From NCBI RefSeq assembly GCF_017591435.1, contig NC_059258.1, forward strand, positions 5,821,071 to 5,885,070: a stretch of 64,000 nucleotides of DNA, in the 5' to 3' direction. Of the stretch, positions 11,706 through 34,943 are shown in pieces. The notes beneath the pieces are model-generated. The model did no database searches. It was not told the origin of the DNA and saw nothing but the letters and a program-made list of their open reading frames with translations. Position numbers and translations under genes: made by a program. How positions within the stretch are numbered: the stretch's first letter is position 1; each line of letters starts with the position of its first letter. The DNA comes from Portunus trituberculatus (Eukaryota; Arthropoda; Malacostraca; Decapoda; Portunidae).

Positions 11706-12316
11706 TCAAATGTGTCAGTCAGAAATTATAGGAAAAGTCTAACGTAGTAAAATTTTATAACTTCACCAGAGAACATGTAGCATCTCTGAAATTTAGGGTT
11801 TGTGTCAGAAATGTAGAATTTATTGGGTAGAATGTAAAAACTGTGATAGAATAAATTAAAAGCCATAATATGTGTGGTGTGAGTGTTGACTTTATTTTCC
11901 ATTTATTTTATTTTGTTATATATTTTTTCAACCACGTAGAAACCATAAGTTATCCGAAGCACAGAAACGAAGCAAGAAGTTTGAATCGATGTGCTGTGTG
12001 CTGTGTTTTATTCTCCATTTATTCTATTTCATCGTATTATTTATAGCTATTTTTTCACCATACAGAAATCACAAGAGTCAGGAGGTCAGGAAGCAGGAGT
12101 GAGGCATCAGTGTGGTGTGTGCTGTGTGCTGAGCTGAGGAACCGAGGGTGGTGGAACTGGTGTGGCTGACTGTCCCTGCCTCAGTAAGTGTCACCAAAGT
12201 CTCTCTTCTTCAGTGTTGGGGTTGTATTCCTCAACTTGTACTTTCAGATTTGTCCAAGCTAGATGAAAGGTAGATTTGTGAAAAGAAAAAAGGAGATTGG
12301 AAGGTATTGGTTGTCA

Positions 12317-12436
<120 letters not shown>

Positions 12437-12743
12437 ACAATTTTAATTACAAACCACTTGGGTAAAAATTATCAGTGAGAATATTAACATGTCTTTTATA
12501 ATGGATTTTCTAATGTATTTATTTATATTTATTTATCATTAATTGCAAAGGAAGTGAAAGATACCCTTGGGAATATTATTTGTTTCTTCTAAATAAATAT
12601 TTCTTTGTCAGATTCTCAATTATACAGAATCTTCACTAGTCAAATTGCAAAGTACTTTACACCATTACTTAACAGGCAGGCATACAAACAAGCTCTTTAA
12701 TTTTCAGGTTAGTATTTCAAGTTCTAACAAGTTTTATTTCCAG

Positions 12744-12847
12744 GTGAGTGTGGTGCTTGAGAGGAGTGGAGGGGGAGGAGGAGGAGGCCTGGTGAGGGGT
12801 GAGAGGTGAGGAAGTCTTGTGGGGGCTTCAGGAGTCACCCACTCACC
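12744..12847 (+). other. 5' UTR part of the first coding TTC5 exon
   Basis: A pyrimidine-rich tract and CAG at 12741-12743 precede purine-rich sequence leading to the ATG at 12848. This indicates an upstream non-coding exon, perhaps ending at the CAG/TAAGTG or similar site near 12183-12190, but the upstream exon is not proven. Confidence 0.4.
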
Positions 12848-22988
<10,141 letters not shown>

Positions 22989-24142
22989 TGAGTGGAGCAG
23001 TGGACAGCCACGGTCAGTCACCCTCCTCTTGGTAGCTCTGGCAAGTCTGAAGTAGGTGCTGTGGGTACTACTTCTCCCTCCATGAGACTGATCCTAGTGA
23101 CTGCCAGAGAAGTAGTGGTGATGATGGTGGTGGTAGTGGTGGTAGTGGTGGATGGTATGTAGCTTTTTTTTTTATCATTGAATCCGAAAATCATGTTTTG
23201 GTATATTTATTGAATCTGAAAATCATGTTTTGATATATTTATTCTATGTTTTATGACCACTCAAGTGCAATGGTGTTGGCTTTGTTTGGCGGACACACCA
23301 CAGTACTATCAAGGCACTTGGTGAAAGGTAAACATGAACTATGATCTGTGGACTGTGTTTGTGTTTAAGTGTGTGGCTGAGCAGTGCAATGTTCAGCCGT
23401 GTGTGGGACTTGAGGAGGCTGCTGGAATCACTGCATTGTGTTGTGTTGGTTACTGGTTGTGTTTATCATTAATGGTGAAGGAATTGGTAGCTTAGTGATT
23501 CATTGCTGGTTTGTTGCAATTTATATGATTGCCATCTTTATCTACAGCTGTCCTATTAACCTGAAGACATCACATCATTGAAATTATTAATTTGAGTTTG
23601 ACTTCTGGCAGTCTGTACCAAGAATCTTGTGCTGTGAAGCTGAGTGACCTGGCAGTGTGTGTTTGTGTGTGTGTGTGAGATGGTGACTGTAAGCATACGA
23701 TGTGATATTTTGTGCCCGTGAATTGACCTGTACGAGTGCGTCAAGATGGTCATTCATTAACTCTTTTCAAAATACTACATACCTAGACACAAGTGGCTGT
23801 CCAGTAGCTTGTGTCTCCGGTGTTGGTCTGTCCAGCATTCCGTAACATAGAAACCTTTCTCAAGCATGCACTCAAAAAGATAAAAGAAAAAATATATACC
23901 TTACCCTCTACTCTTGACCACATTAATAATTAGCTCTTAGGATACATATTGTTATGGATTAAGTCTTTCTCATTATAGTAATACTCATGTTTTTTATATG
24001 AAGCTAAACTTAAGTAAACTAATATTGTGATTTTAACTTAAGGTGAGGAGAACTAATCGCCAAAGCTTTGTGCTTGATCTCATATCATGTCGGCTTGTGC
24101 CCAGCCTTGCAGCCACTGTGTTGACAGTACTCTCTCACCTCA

Positions 24143-24510
24143 ACTTTCTGCAAAGGCCACAAAGATGTTTAGCTAGGTTTCCAAGAGTGCTTCTGGTGTT
24201 AACGCAGAAACCTTACTTATCTCTTACTAGAACCATAAAAATACCCTTGAAAACCTGTCACTTCATCTAGTCTTTGGAGAGTAGTGGAGGTGTGGGGTAG
24301 AAGTGTTTTAGAATTATCTCGCTATGTGTTCCTCTCCACCCAGTTAATTTATCTTGGTAGAACCATAAAAACATCCTTAAAAACTTGTGGCATTTCTATT
24401 AGTTTTTGGAGAGTAGTGATGTGGGGTGGAAGTATTTTAGTATTTTCTCACCATGTGTTCCTCTCCACCCAGTGAGAGTCCAACTTTCTTTCTTTTATCC
24501 TTAAGGGTGG
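24143..24510 (+). repeat. Dispersed repeat, second copy, partly tandem
   Basis: Shares CAAAGGCCACAAAGATGTTT, CTCTTACTAGAACCATAAAA and GTGTTCCTCTCCACCCAG with 19497-19800. Two internal units start at about 24230 and 24360. Confidence 0.65.
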
Positions 24511-24761
24511 GTTGTGGGATGAAGTTGCTCACCACATCAAGTGCCAAGATTGTGTTAGATCCCAGGTTCTGTTTCCCAAGGGACCAAAACAAGCACATCA
24601 AAACTTCACTCCTGTAGTTATGTAGCATGAGAGGGCCACTTTGTTTTGTTCACTGGACTTCAGAAGCATCAACACAAAGGAGTCAAAAATGTACTTCAGA
24701 AATACAGTGTTGCAAAGATCTGTGGGCATTGTACTGTTACGATGATGTGTAAATCTTTGTG

Positions 24762-24766
<5 letters not shown>

Positions 24767-24839
<73 letters not shown>
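24767..24839. repeat. (GT)n microsatellite
   Basis: About 36 GT units. Confidence 0.95.
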
Positions 24840-24840
<1 letters not shown>

Positions 24841-26706
24841 TTGAAGGAAAAAATACATGACAGATTTAGGATATACCCATGAATTCACTAGTAACCTTAA
24901 ATTTTATCCAGTTTTAATCATCTTTAAACTATTTGTGGTTGACTTTATTCTCTAATCTTTTTAAAAATACTAATAAGACACATTGTAATGAAAGGAATGT
25001 CTTTCTGGGAATCCTTTGGTGTGCAGAGGTGATATTACAAAGCATCCATTTTAGTTTTCTCATTCTTATTATATACAAAGTACTCATAATTTTTTTTAGC
25101 TATTGGGTGAAGTGTAAAAGATGATGAGTGAAGTAACTGTAAGCCATTATTGATAGGAGGTTGTCTTGCAAGGTTTTGATATGCCTATGGTGAGCAAGAA
25201 ATGGCAAGATTACTGAAAATACAGTATGATGTCAGCAATTGGACCAGAACTATTTTGAAAGGTTCACCATCTGGACTGTACTACATAGGGAAGCATAAAT
25301 GTCATTGCTGATCTTATCAATCGGTGTTCTGGCAGTTCCACACAGAATGGCCCAGACAAACCACCACACACTCAAGCACAAATCATTCACACTCTTTGCC
25401 CTGTCAGCTCCTGGTGGAGAGGGACAGTCTTGTTGACCACCCACTTCATTCCAGGAGCCTTGCAATCACACACACACACACACACACAGAGAAAGGCACA
25501 GCAACATACCTACTCTAGCTACTATTGGACCTTACTATGGAAGTATTGATGTGTGGAGTTTTGATATTGATGGACTGAGAAAACAGCTACAAAATAATCA
25601 TAGTGAAGGTCTGAAGTTTTATAGCATGTCTGTAAAGTGTACCAAGCCAAGGTCCCATGTGAAAGGTGGTTACTGAGACAGATCATACCAGTGGAGAAAT
25701 GAAAGCACAGAGGGAAGGGAAGGCCCCACAGTCCTCCCAACTCTTTTTTTACTTGTCTTCTTTAATATAAAAGGAAGTATTATTGTTTGTGGAAGATACA
25801 AAGCACAGTTACAGTACACATAATTTATTTATTTCACAATCTCAAAATATTTATACAAGTCAAAGATTTCCATAATATAAACAGAGCTCTGACTGTGGAA
25901 ACATGTCACATCTTGCAATAACACTTCCGTATCTTTCTCATAAGGCAAAACATAACCTAATAATTAAGGAGGTATTTTAGCTTACACCATTTTCCATCAC
26001 AATGCCAAGAATGAGATGACAACAAGATAACCACAAAGTGAATACCTTGGGCGGCATCCTTCTCTAATGTAGGAAAGGACACCGGCCTAATCAAGATTAC
26101 CTGGTCTATCACAAAACAGAGTAAATGCCACCACTGCTGATCCTCACCCACACCCGAGTGACGGCAACAAACAAGCCGTTCTGATGGGACTGATTACAGC
26201 TGGAACAGAAAAGTTTGGTACATTGCTACAAACATCTGCTGGGGAGTATGTGGAACAATTGATATTATCACTATCAAGAAAATGAATTCTAGGAAACTAC
26301 AGCTAGTATGTGAGCTACAAAGTCTTTACGAATGTGTCTCCTCCCTCTGCACTGGGAAGATGACATGGCTGACTGAAAACACTACAGTTGGGTCACTTGT
26401 AGTGTGTTTGGCAACTGCTCACAGGGTGTGTCCTTGTCTCAAGGACTCACTTTTTTCATACCATAGTCCACAAATTTCTACCTGTTCTTACTTTAATAAG
26501 ATGTAAGAGTTTGGCTGAAGATTTTCTGCTCAACTATACATGAAGCATCAGCTAAAGTATATACGGAATGAGTTACAAGGTTCTATAAGTGGCTTTCACT
26601 TCACATCATTGCAGTATACATCACAAGTTTCCACCATCACCTCTGTAGGTGATGCAACTTTGCTATGACCTTCTCAGCTCCTGGAACAAGGAAACAAAGC
26701 AGTGCA

Positions 26707-26707
26707 T

Positions 26708-26765
<58 letters not shown>
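26707..26765. repeat. (AC)n microsatellite
   Basis: About 29 AC units; no transposable element recognised next to it. Confidence 0.95.
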
Positions 26766-26766
<1 letters not shown>

Positions 26767-29072
26767 ACCAAGCCATGTGTTGGGAGGCTGTTGTGCTTTG
26801 TTCAACACAAACACAATGTACTCCATCAACATCCTCGTTTCCCTTGGCCACAAGCATAGCTGCTCACACATCTGGTTAATCATTAGGGGATTAAAAAAAT
26901 ATATATGTATATCAAAAGCCTTAAATACATATAAGTACAATAAATAGAATAATTTGGGGTATTTTGACTTGGCGTGTTGGTGACGGCACACTGACAGCAG
27001 GGAGACAGCGTGCCTTGATATGTGAAGGACGACGGCCGTGCCACTACTTATGGAACACTGACAGGATGCTGCAACGAACCAATGCACTATCTTCTCACTA
27101 AGATTTTGACACATTCTGCATTGGGATGAAATTTGGTCAGCAACGCCAAGAGCCACTTTGTGCTGTGCTGCCGGGCAAAATACTGAAGGGAAAACTGACG
27201 AGTCTGTCTTGCTGGAGACAATACAACCACAGTCTCTTTCAGAACAGCATCAGAATGTTAAAATATTCACATGTGCTTGGTGCATTGTGAGAAGTTACTG
27301 CAAAGAAACCTTGCACAATATAATTTTCAATATTATGTATAAGAAGCCAATTTGTGATGGTGTATACATCAGAGGTGGAATACAATGCCTGGCAGCTTCT
27401 AAAACATACAAAAAGCCAAAGCACCAACAAGTTCTGTAGTATACTGAAGACAGCGTATGTTGTTCCTTGATGCACATGGTGAATGTTTAATCCATCACTC
27501 CCTAGGATGTGTGACTGTGTTCCTGGTGAGGTGATGCACTGCAGTCATGATGTGCATAATGGGAAGCAGGCAAGCTGAACTGATTTACCATGAAGGGTGA
27601 TCCATGAGGCTGAGTAAAGGCAGAGGACCAAGACGTCATTCTGAGACTTGCTTTTTCCTCACACCTGGCGGACACACTGCTATGCTGGTCACCACTGCAG
27701 AGTGGTGTGAAAACCACAGAAAACTTGGGATTTACAATATTACACTACATTTTGTGCTAAACTGATTAAGTTGCCACCTCATGCTAGAAACAACTCTGAG
27801 CTCAGGATTAAAGAAGAACTAAATTAATTGTGAATGGGTCCACCAGGGTAGGTTAAATTTGCATTTTTGTGTACTTTGTACATCAGTGGATTCATATAAT
27901 GGGTGACAGATAGCAATTAGAAAAGTGAATAACCAAGCAGGTGTCTATCACTACAAATACAAAGTGCATGTGGTGTGCCTGTGTGTCCTTCCAGCCAGTG
28001 AGGAAGCAGACCAGCAATCATCCAGTGAGACAAAGGTGGCTCTGAGGACTGAGGCAGAGCAGCTTGCATTGAACACTGCTGTGAAATCAAGAAATGGATG
28101 ATGCGATCGTGTTCATTTGAAAAGGACAGGAATTTGAAGGGGAAATATATATTCTTCAACAAAAATACTAATCCAATAAAAAGCTCAAATATACAGATAA
28201 TAAAAATAGAGCATAAAGGCTTAACCCCAGGCAATGTGTGTGTTGGGGAGAATCACTACCCAGGACAAGGCTATCAGGGAAAAGTGGCTCTTGTTCCTTC
28301 CACTGTCAAGATTCACCTACACAGTACAAGATAAAAGCCACAAGAAGCGCTTGTCCTACTTTACGACAACAATGCCAGAATTACGTGCATAGAGACTGTG
28401 TGGCGGTGCACTGGTGTGGCTGGTTACGGGTGAGGTTAGAGTTAACATGCAGGTGTGAACTCTTCTTACTACATATCTCTTTCTTCACATATTCTCTCTG
28501 GCCATTCACTAATACTATGTTGGTGATTAAATGTTAATTCTTGCTTCCTTGACTTCTTCTTGAGTACAACTTCTTTGACTTCTGGCATAATGCATTCCTC
28601 CACACAGATATTCTTTTTTTATGACACCACTGCAACACACTTCAGCCACCAACACTTGCACGCACACCACTGTCTCGTCCACCATTCAGGGGTTAAACAA
28701 GATTCATAAAAGCATTGAATAAAAAATATAAGAAACTCATATAAAACACAGCTCTACAACACTGGACAAAACTTTGCAGAAATGGCCGCCACCACCACCA
28801 CCACCATTACCACATTCACTGTGCTCATCTGTCTCAAGGAACATTAAATTAAAACCTGAAGGAGACAATCATACCCTGCTGTAGTCTGTGATAATCCCTA
28901 ATTCAGTTATTACAAAATTAAAATGATTGTACAAACTTGTAATACATAAGAGAAAATTGTCCACATAATTACTATCAGTGGATCCTCAAGACTCCAACAT
29001 TCTGCTTAACACGTCCACTTGTGAGAAGAGAGTTATAATGAAGGGAATGACACACAGGTTTACTAAGGAGGA

Positions 29073-29112
<40 letters not shown>

Positions 29113-29419
29113 TTGTCCTGTGTCCCCTATTCTGCTGGTTATGCATTAAATATTTTCTGCACTACTATATCACAACCTTCCATCTTCCTACCTGCAACTG
29201 TTGGTCATCCTAATTGTCTAGTTTAGCTTCATAGTGTTTCTAATATTTATTTATGACCTCAGGTTGCTTAATGATTGAGGTCTTCTGTCTCTAAAGATTA
29301 TATATTTGTTTGAGGTTTTATGTACCTAAAGTTTAAAGGTTTCATAAGATACTCATCATTGAAAATCTAGTTTAGTAATTTCTTTTATCATTTGTTCTCT
29401 GGCGCCATCTAGCTAGCTG

Positions 29420-29420
<1 letters not shown>

Positions 29421-29498
<78 letters not shown>
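29421..29498. repeat. (AC)n array left of SINE-1 copy 5
   Basis: About 39 AC units abutting the tRNA-like head. Confidence 0.95.
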
Positions 29499-29500
<2 letters not shown>

Positions 29501-29778
29501 GCATAGTGTAGTGGTTAGCACGCTCGACTCACAATCGAGAGGGCCGGGTTCGAATCCCGGTAGGCGGCGAGGCAAATGGGCAAGTCTCTTAATGTGTAGC
29601 CCCTGTTCACCTAGCAGTAAATAGGTAGGGGATGTAACTCGAGGGGTTGTGGCCTCGTTTTCTCGGTGTGTGGAGTGTGTTGTGGTCTCAGTCCTACCTG
29701 AAGATCGGTCTATGAGCTTTGAGCTCGCTCCGTAATGGGGAAAGACTAGCTGGGTGACCAGCAGGTGACCGAGGTGAA
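29499..29778 (+). mobile_element. SINE-1-related copy 5 with a different tRNA head
   Basis: The head at 29499-29567 (GTAGTGGTTAGCACGCTCGA, loop CTCACAA, GGTTCGAATCCCGG) forms a good cloverleaf but differs from copies 1-4. The body shares AGCCCCTGTTCACCTAGCAG, CGAGG-GTTGTG and GATCGG with them. It ends GAGGTGAATCACACAC and has long AC arrays on both sides. Confidence 0.85.

Positions 29779-29840
<62 letters not shown>
29779..29840. repeat. (AC)n array right of SINE-1 copy 5
   Basis: About 31 AC units directly after GAGGTGAATC. Confidence 0.95.
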
Positions 29841-29842
<2 letters not shown>

Positions 29843-30186
29843 TGCCCTTCTCAGGAACACTCAGTTTGGACTTTGCTACACAAAACTTATTTACCTGTAA
29901 ACTTAATACAGCCAGAAAAGAAAATTAAAAGGCAATTTTTAAGCCTTGACTTGTGGCTCCTGACTCACACTCACTCTCTCTGGTGCAACAGGAGACAAGC
30001 ACAGTGCAACCAATCACTAAAATTCTTTCCTTGTGCAGTGAAAAGACAACATGAGCACAAGAGAACACATACAGCAGTACCATTTCTTTGGAGTCTGAAC
30101 ACAAATCATTAGCTGTCTCACTGAACTAAACACAAGGCTACAACAGGAGAGTGAGAGGACGAGCAGTGATGACTCTTCCCAGGGGA

Positions 30187-33100
30187 TCACTGAGAGCTGC
30201 CTGGGCTTTCTTCAGAGTGTAAGGAACGCACCAGCTCGTTGTAGTCATCCACGTATCCCTCAAAGGTCAAAAGCTGCTCGGTCAAGTCGCTTATCTCGTC
30301 CTCGGGTGTGTCGGCAAACATGCGCAGCTGTGGAGCATTCTGGCACTCACGGTAAAAGGTACCAAGGTCATTTCCAGCATCCTGCATTCCAGCGAAGGGA
30401 GTTTTCTGCCGGATAGGAGTGTGTTAGTGTGCTGAGAAAACTCCACTGCATTTGTTCTAAGGAAAAATGTTTGTTGTGTGTAGCTAAAGAGGAGTGATAC
30501 TTTAGTGATGGTCATGAGGAAGACAGTTAACCCTTGCTAATTCTGCTATTGCTATCCAGTGACATGAGGAAAGCTATTATAAGCCTTATCAAGTCTACCT
30601 TTGCTACAGAGTGACAGTTTGGCAACGGTTCATGGTAAAACAATTAAGCCTCACCAACTCCACCATTGCTGATAAGTGAGAGTGGTAATGGTTAAGGGGA
30701 AAATAATTAAGTCTCACCAACTCCACCATAACAAAGTCCGCTTCCTCCTTGAGTTGAGCTGAGGCGGTGGATTTGTGCGAACCGTCCGAGCCTGTCATGG
30801 CCACCTTCTCCCCTCCCTCCACTGTGGCTACTCCACCTGCACCCTTCTCCTGCAGGTGGTGAAGAAAAAATTTATTAATTCTGTCTTCAGTTTGTAAAGG
30901 CAGAATTCCTTACAAGTTTGCCTAATGCAGTAAACAATGATGTGTTCTCAAGCACTGCAGCAACTTATTTAAGCTATTTCAACAGGTTCTGTGTGAAGTT
31001 ATTCAAGTTTTTAAGTACAAATCTAGACTACAGTGACAGTTTTTTTTATGTATGAATGGAAAAAACAGCAACAAAAACATGGCAAAACACCTCTGTGGCT
31101 TTTGAGAAATTGATACTCCAGGTGAGAGAACAAAGGATGGAGAATATAAGGTAGTCATACAAAATAAACCAGTTGTCAGTGCATGAGTAATGAAAGTGTG
31201 TACCTGTGTCTGAGGTGCTGCAGCCTCCCTCTCCCCCTTTCCCTGCACCTCCACAGTTGAGGTGAGCAGATTAGAAAATGGGATGTCCGGGAGGAAGAAA
31301 TCATCAGGCTTGGGAGGTTTGGCGTCCACAAAGGCCACTGATATCTTGCGTTCCGGCTGCTGCTGTGAATGTCCTCGGCAGCTGCTCTCACTGCAATGGC
31401 ACTGTTGTTAGTGAGCTGTACGTGTGTGTGTGTGTGTGTGTTACAAGTTTTCTATTTGCAAAGTTTTTATTGTGTACATACAAAAAATAAGCTTTTACTC
31501 TGAAGCAGCCTACAATCTCACAGGGAAGAGCTTGCTTACTCTTGAGATAAGCTGCCATAAGACTGGCTTTATCAGCACACAGGTACAATTATGTTGGTCA
31601 ACAAAAATTAAATGTCACTTAAAGTTTCATCTAGTGTGATGACAGCTGTGCTGGTGTGGACTCGTACTTACACTAGGGCAGTGTGGTCAGGCTGAGCCAC
31701 CCACCTGCTGGTTCTGGAGCGTGGGGTTGACGGGTGGTCGGGAGGAGAGGTGGTGAAGAGCCGACATGCATCTTGGCTCTCGTCTGAGGTCTGTGTTGCC
31801 TCAGAGCTGTCTGTTCCCCTGATCAATGCAATTTGGATTAATTTCTAACCCTTACACAACAAATATACACACACACAAACATACAGACATACACCTACAC
31901 TTACCGATCAGCGGCCCTTCTGCAGTGCCTTGGGGAGATCTCTGGCTTGAAGTGGTCGCTCTTCAGCATGATGGGGTCGTGCACGGGGCTCCGGACGGGC
32001 GGTGCCAGGGTGATTTGGGTGCGGTATGACACACACAGCAGCAGCGTCGACTCTGGTGTGGTGACCTGACCTAGCCGAGCCTGAACTGAATTCTCCCCTA
32101 AAAAAGTAATAAAAAAAAGATTAAGATAAATAAACAAAAAGGGAATCATCTTGAAAAGTAGTAGTAAGTGTGGTGCCTTGTTAATGCCACTCTGTGTGAG
32201 ACTCCTGGCTTTATACACAGATCAATAGACTGTCTTTTTTTACCTTTAAAGTCATCATCATCAAGTATCAATTCAAAATCCTTACTGTTCCTTACAGAGT
32301 TGAATAGTTATTTTAGTTTGTACATAAGAGAAACACTGACCAAAGCCAAACAAAAGGGGTAAAAACAAAGGTCCAATGAGATGCCTGTCACATAAACACC
32401 AAAAACAATCATCCAATAATATAAGCATCTTGACAACTTGGCCAACATTACAGCCATAATTCAGTGTCACACAGTCAGTACAACCACACACACACACACA
32501 CACACACATACATTCAGATACACTCAAAGTCCAGCCTTGACTCTGTGCCACTCAAAGTAATGCAAGAGTTAACCAATATTCTCAATCATTCATACCTTTC
32601 TCTGGTAAACTCTGAAACTCCCTGCCTGCTTCTGTATTTCTATCTTCCTATTACTTGACTTCTTTTAAGAGGGAGAGATTTCAAGACATTTGTTCCTGAC
32701 TTTTGGCTAACTCTATGATTCTTTTAGGGAGCTGACAATCAAGTGGGCCTTTTTTTTTTTTTTTTTATTCTTTTGTTACCCTTGGCCAGCTTCCCCTCTT
32801 GCATTAAAAAAAAAAAATAAATAAACAAATAAATAAACACACACACACACACACACACACACGTACCGAGACACTCATAGTCCGGGTCTCCGAGGTACAC
32901 TCTGTAGCAGATGATGAAGGAGTCGGGGCCCTGACGGAATGCAAGCTTGTAGGCGGGAGTGATGCGTGTCACGGAGAGGAGGGACTTGAGCAGTACCTAA
33001 GGGGAAGGGAAGGGCAGGGAGTGGAGGGGGATATCACAGTCACGATCATTCTATCATTATTACTATCATCATGTCATTAATACCATTATCATTGTTACCA

Positions 33101-34561
33101 TCATACTGTTTATATTTCACTTCCTTTTTAGGGTTACATCTCCACTAGTATCATCATCATCATACATATCACTACCACTAGTATCATCATCATCACTATT
33201 GTCATCATTATCATCATACTGTTTATTTTTCAATTTTTTTTTTATGATTCCACCACTAGCATAATCATCACTATTATCATTATTTTCTACTTTCTACACA
33301 CTCACTGTCATCCTCACACACTTATCATCATCGCCATTGTCATTGTCATAATCATTACTATCATACTGTAATTTATTTTCTGCACACACTGTCACCCTCG
33401 CACACTCACCATTACTCAAATACTCACCATCACTCACACACACACACACATTCACTCACCATTGCTCAAACTCATCATTACTCACACTCACCACCACCTC
33501 CACACACTCATCATTACTCACACACTCACCATCACCCTCACACATTCACCATTACTCACACACTCACCATTACTTACACTCACCACTATCCCACACACTC
33601 ACCATTACTCACACACTCACCATTACGCTCACACATTCACCATTACTCACACACTCACCGTCATCCTATTGTATATGGTAGGGTTGATGCGTGCTGGGGA
33701 AGTGTCACAGGCGTCCAGCACAGTCAGTGTCCAAAGTTCCAGCACTAGACTATCCAGAGTGGGTGTCCTAAGCATAATCTCCACTACCAGCGGTTTGCCC
33801 TTTTCCGGAAGGTGTCCCCCGAGTCCCTTCTTGGTCTCCTGCTGTATTTCCCCTATGTCCTCAATGCCAAGGTTGAACTGTAAGAAGATGGAAGGTTTAT
33901 GTTGTGGCAGAGGAAGGGTTGTGGTCAGGGGTGTCAACAGAAGGTTTGTGGGGTCAGGGGGAGGCAGGGGAAGGTTTGTGGGGTCATAAGGAGGCAGGGG
34001 GAAGTGGTAAGGCTTGGTTTGTGGTCAGGGGAAGAGTTCAGAATATGTGATATGAAGGGTACATTATGAACATCTAGTTGAGTAAGATAATGTATAAGTT
34101 AAGTATGGCTGCATTACATTAAACATCAGTACTAGTAAGTGGTTAGGTAGGAAGGAATGTTCTGTCATCTAGCAGCATTGAAGTATGACAGCATGACATT
34201 AATACAAGGTAGGATGGAATGTTGAGCTATCTAGTAATAACTTGTCACTGGTAAGGTGGAAAAGATTGGCCAATCATAACCTAGGGACTGACATCTAAGT
34301 GGGCCTTTTTGTTTCATAGTCTTTGTTGCCCTTGGCCAGATTTCATATATATAAGTAAATAAATGAATAGTACAAATAATAACAAGTAGAAGACAAAGCA
34401 GTGACACTAACCCAATCTGACCCCTGCACTGGTGACTTGGACCTGGTGTGTGCTTTCTCCCCAAGCCGGCTCTGCACCACCACCTGCACCACCTTCTGCG
34501 TCAGGATCTTGGTGAGGCGGCCCAGCTCCCGCCGGTCCTCGGGGCTTAGTGATCGTGACAT
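30187..34561 (-). CDS. ATG13: Autophagy-related protein 13 (ATG13), complete, eight coding exons
   Basis: Exons in transcript order: 34561-34412, 33877-33659, 32996-32867, 32097-31905, 31818-31705, 31390-31204, 30849-30718 and 30405-30187, summing to 447 aa plus stop; vertebrate ATG13 is about 480-520 aa. ATG13 is the HORMA-domain subunit of the ULK1/Atg1 kinase complex that starts autophagosome formation. The HORMA region is exons 1-4 (about residues 1-195): KTVQVIVQARLGEKI of the family is matched by KVVQVVVQSRLGEKA, followed by GSDWFNLGIEDI, NRMTVLLKSLLSVTRITPAY and a VSYRTQITLAPP strand. The disordered middle has TSDESQDAC and FTTSPP, as in human. Residues about 370-373 are FVMV within EADFVMVEL, corresponding to the LC3-interacting motif of vertebrate ATG13. 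The C-terminus has GNDLGTFYRECQNAPQL, like the family's DLGTFYREFQNPPQL. It converges with TTC5 and diverges from ELP4. Confidence 0.93.
32305..32395 (-). mobile_element. LINE-B-type tail fragment, diverged
   Basis: Contains ACATAAGAGAAACACTGACC and GGTCCAATGAGATGCCTGTC, a diverged reverse-complement tail in ATG13 intron 3. Confidence 0.4.
32560..32835 (+). mobile_element. LINE-B 3' end in ATG13 intron 3, opposite to the gene
   Basis: Plus-strand copy of the element at 21380-21725. It has CTCTGGTAAACTCTGAAACT (GKLWNSLPAS equivalent), the T-rich AAGTGGGCC tail, TTGTTACCCTTGGCCAGCTT and CCTCTTGCATT followed by A-rich (AAAT)n and AC. Confidence 0.8.
33400..33658. repeat. CACTCACCATTACTCACA degenerate tandem array in ATG13 intron 2
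   Basis: Imperfect units of about 15-32 bp continue right up to the exon 2 donor at 33658; on the minus strand each gives GGTGAGT. Confidence 0.85.
34255..34368 (+). mobile_element. LINE-B-type tail fragment
   Basis: Contains GGGACTGACATCTAAGTGGG and TTTGTTGCCCTTGGCCAGAT, then AT-rich (AAAT)-like sequence, in ATG13 intron 1. Confidence 0.65.
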
Positions 34562-34769
34562 TAGGACTACTCTGGGCCTCTGCCTTAGCCTCACAGTGTA
34601 CAGGTGTTGCAATAAGAGTGATGGCAGGGGGGTGGTAAAGACATCTCTCCTGAGGGGGGGTCTCGGCAGCCTGTGGCGATCCCCAGGCAAGGAGGAGGAA
34701 GAGGAGGAGGATGAGGAACAAGGGAAGCTGGTTGATTATATTGCACTGATTCTGGTGTATATTATAAGC

Positions 34770-34807
<38 letters not shown>

Positions 34808-34869
34808 TTCTCACACCTCCATTTAAAACATTCTTTTTTTTTTCCAGTGATTCTGATGTATATTATAAG

Positions 34870-34871
<2 letters not shown>

Positions 34872-34940
<69 letters not shown>
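34872..34940. repeat. (CT)n microsatellite
   Basis: About 34 CT units. A shorter CT run at 34772-34803 is part of a local duplication that also includes GATTCTG.TGTATATTATAA. Confidence 0.9.

Positions 34941-34943
<3 letters not shown>

Larger units (their letters stand above)
22989..30186. other. Convergent TTC5/ATG13 3' region
   Basis: Probable 3' UTRs of both genes plus intergenic DNA; no further exons are supported. On the minus strand, AATAAA-type signals for ATG13 occur near 29247-29255 and 25824-25833, so its 3' end cannot be fixed. It holds a dispersed repeat (24143-24480), GT/AC arrays at 24767-24838, 26707-26764 and 29077-29110, and a SINE-1-related copy at 29499-29778. Confidence 0.5.

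Noticed and set aside
29499..29567. Functional tRNA gene with CAC anticodon
   Set aside because: Although the stems are good, it is fused to the SINE-1 body and ends in (AC)n; a separate tRNA role is not supported.
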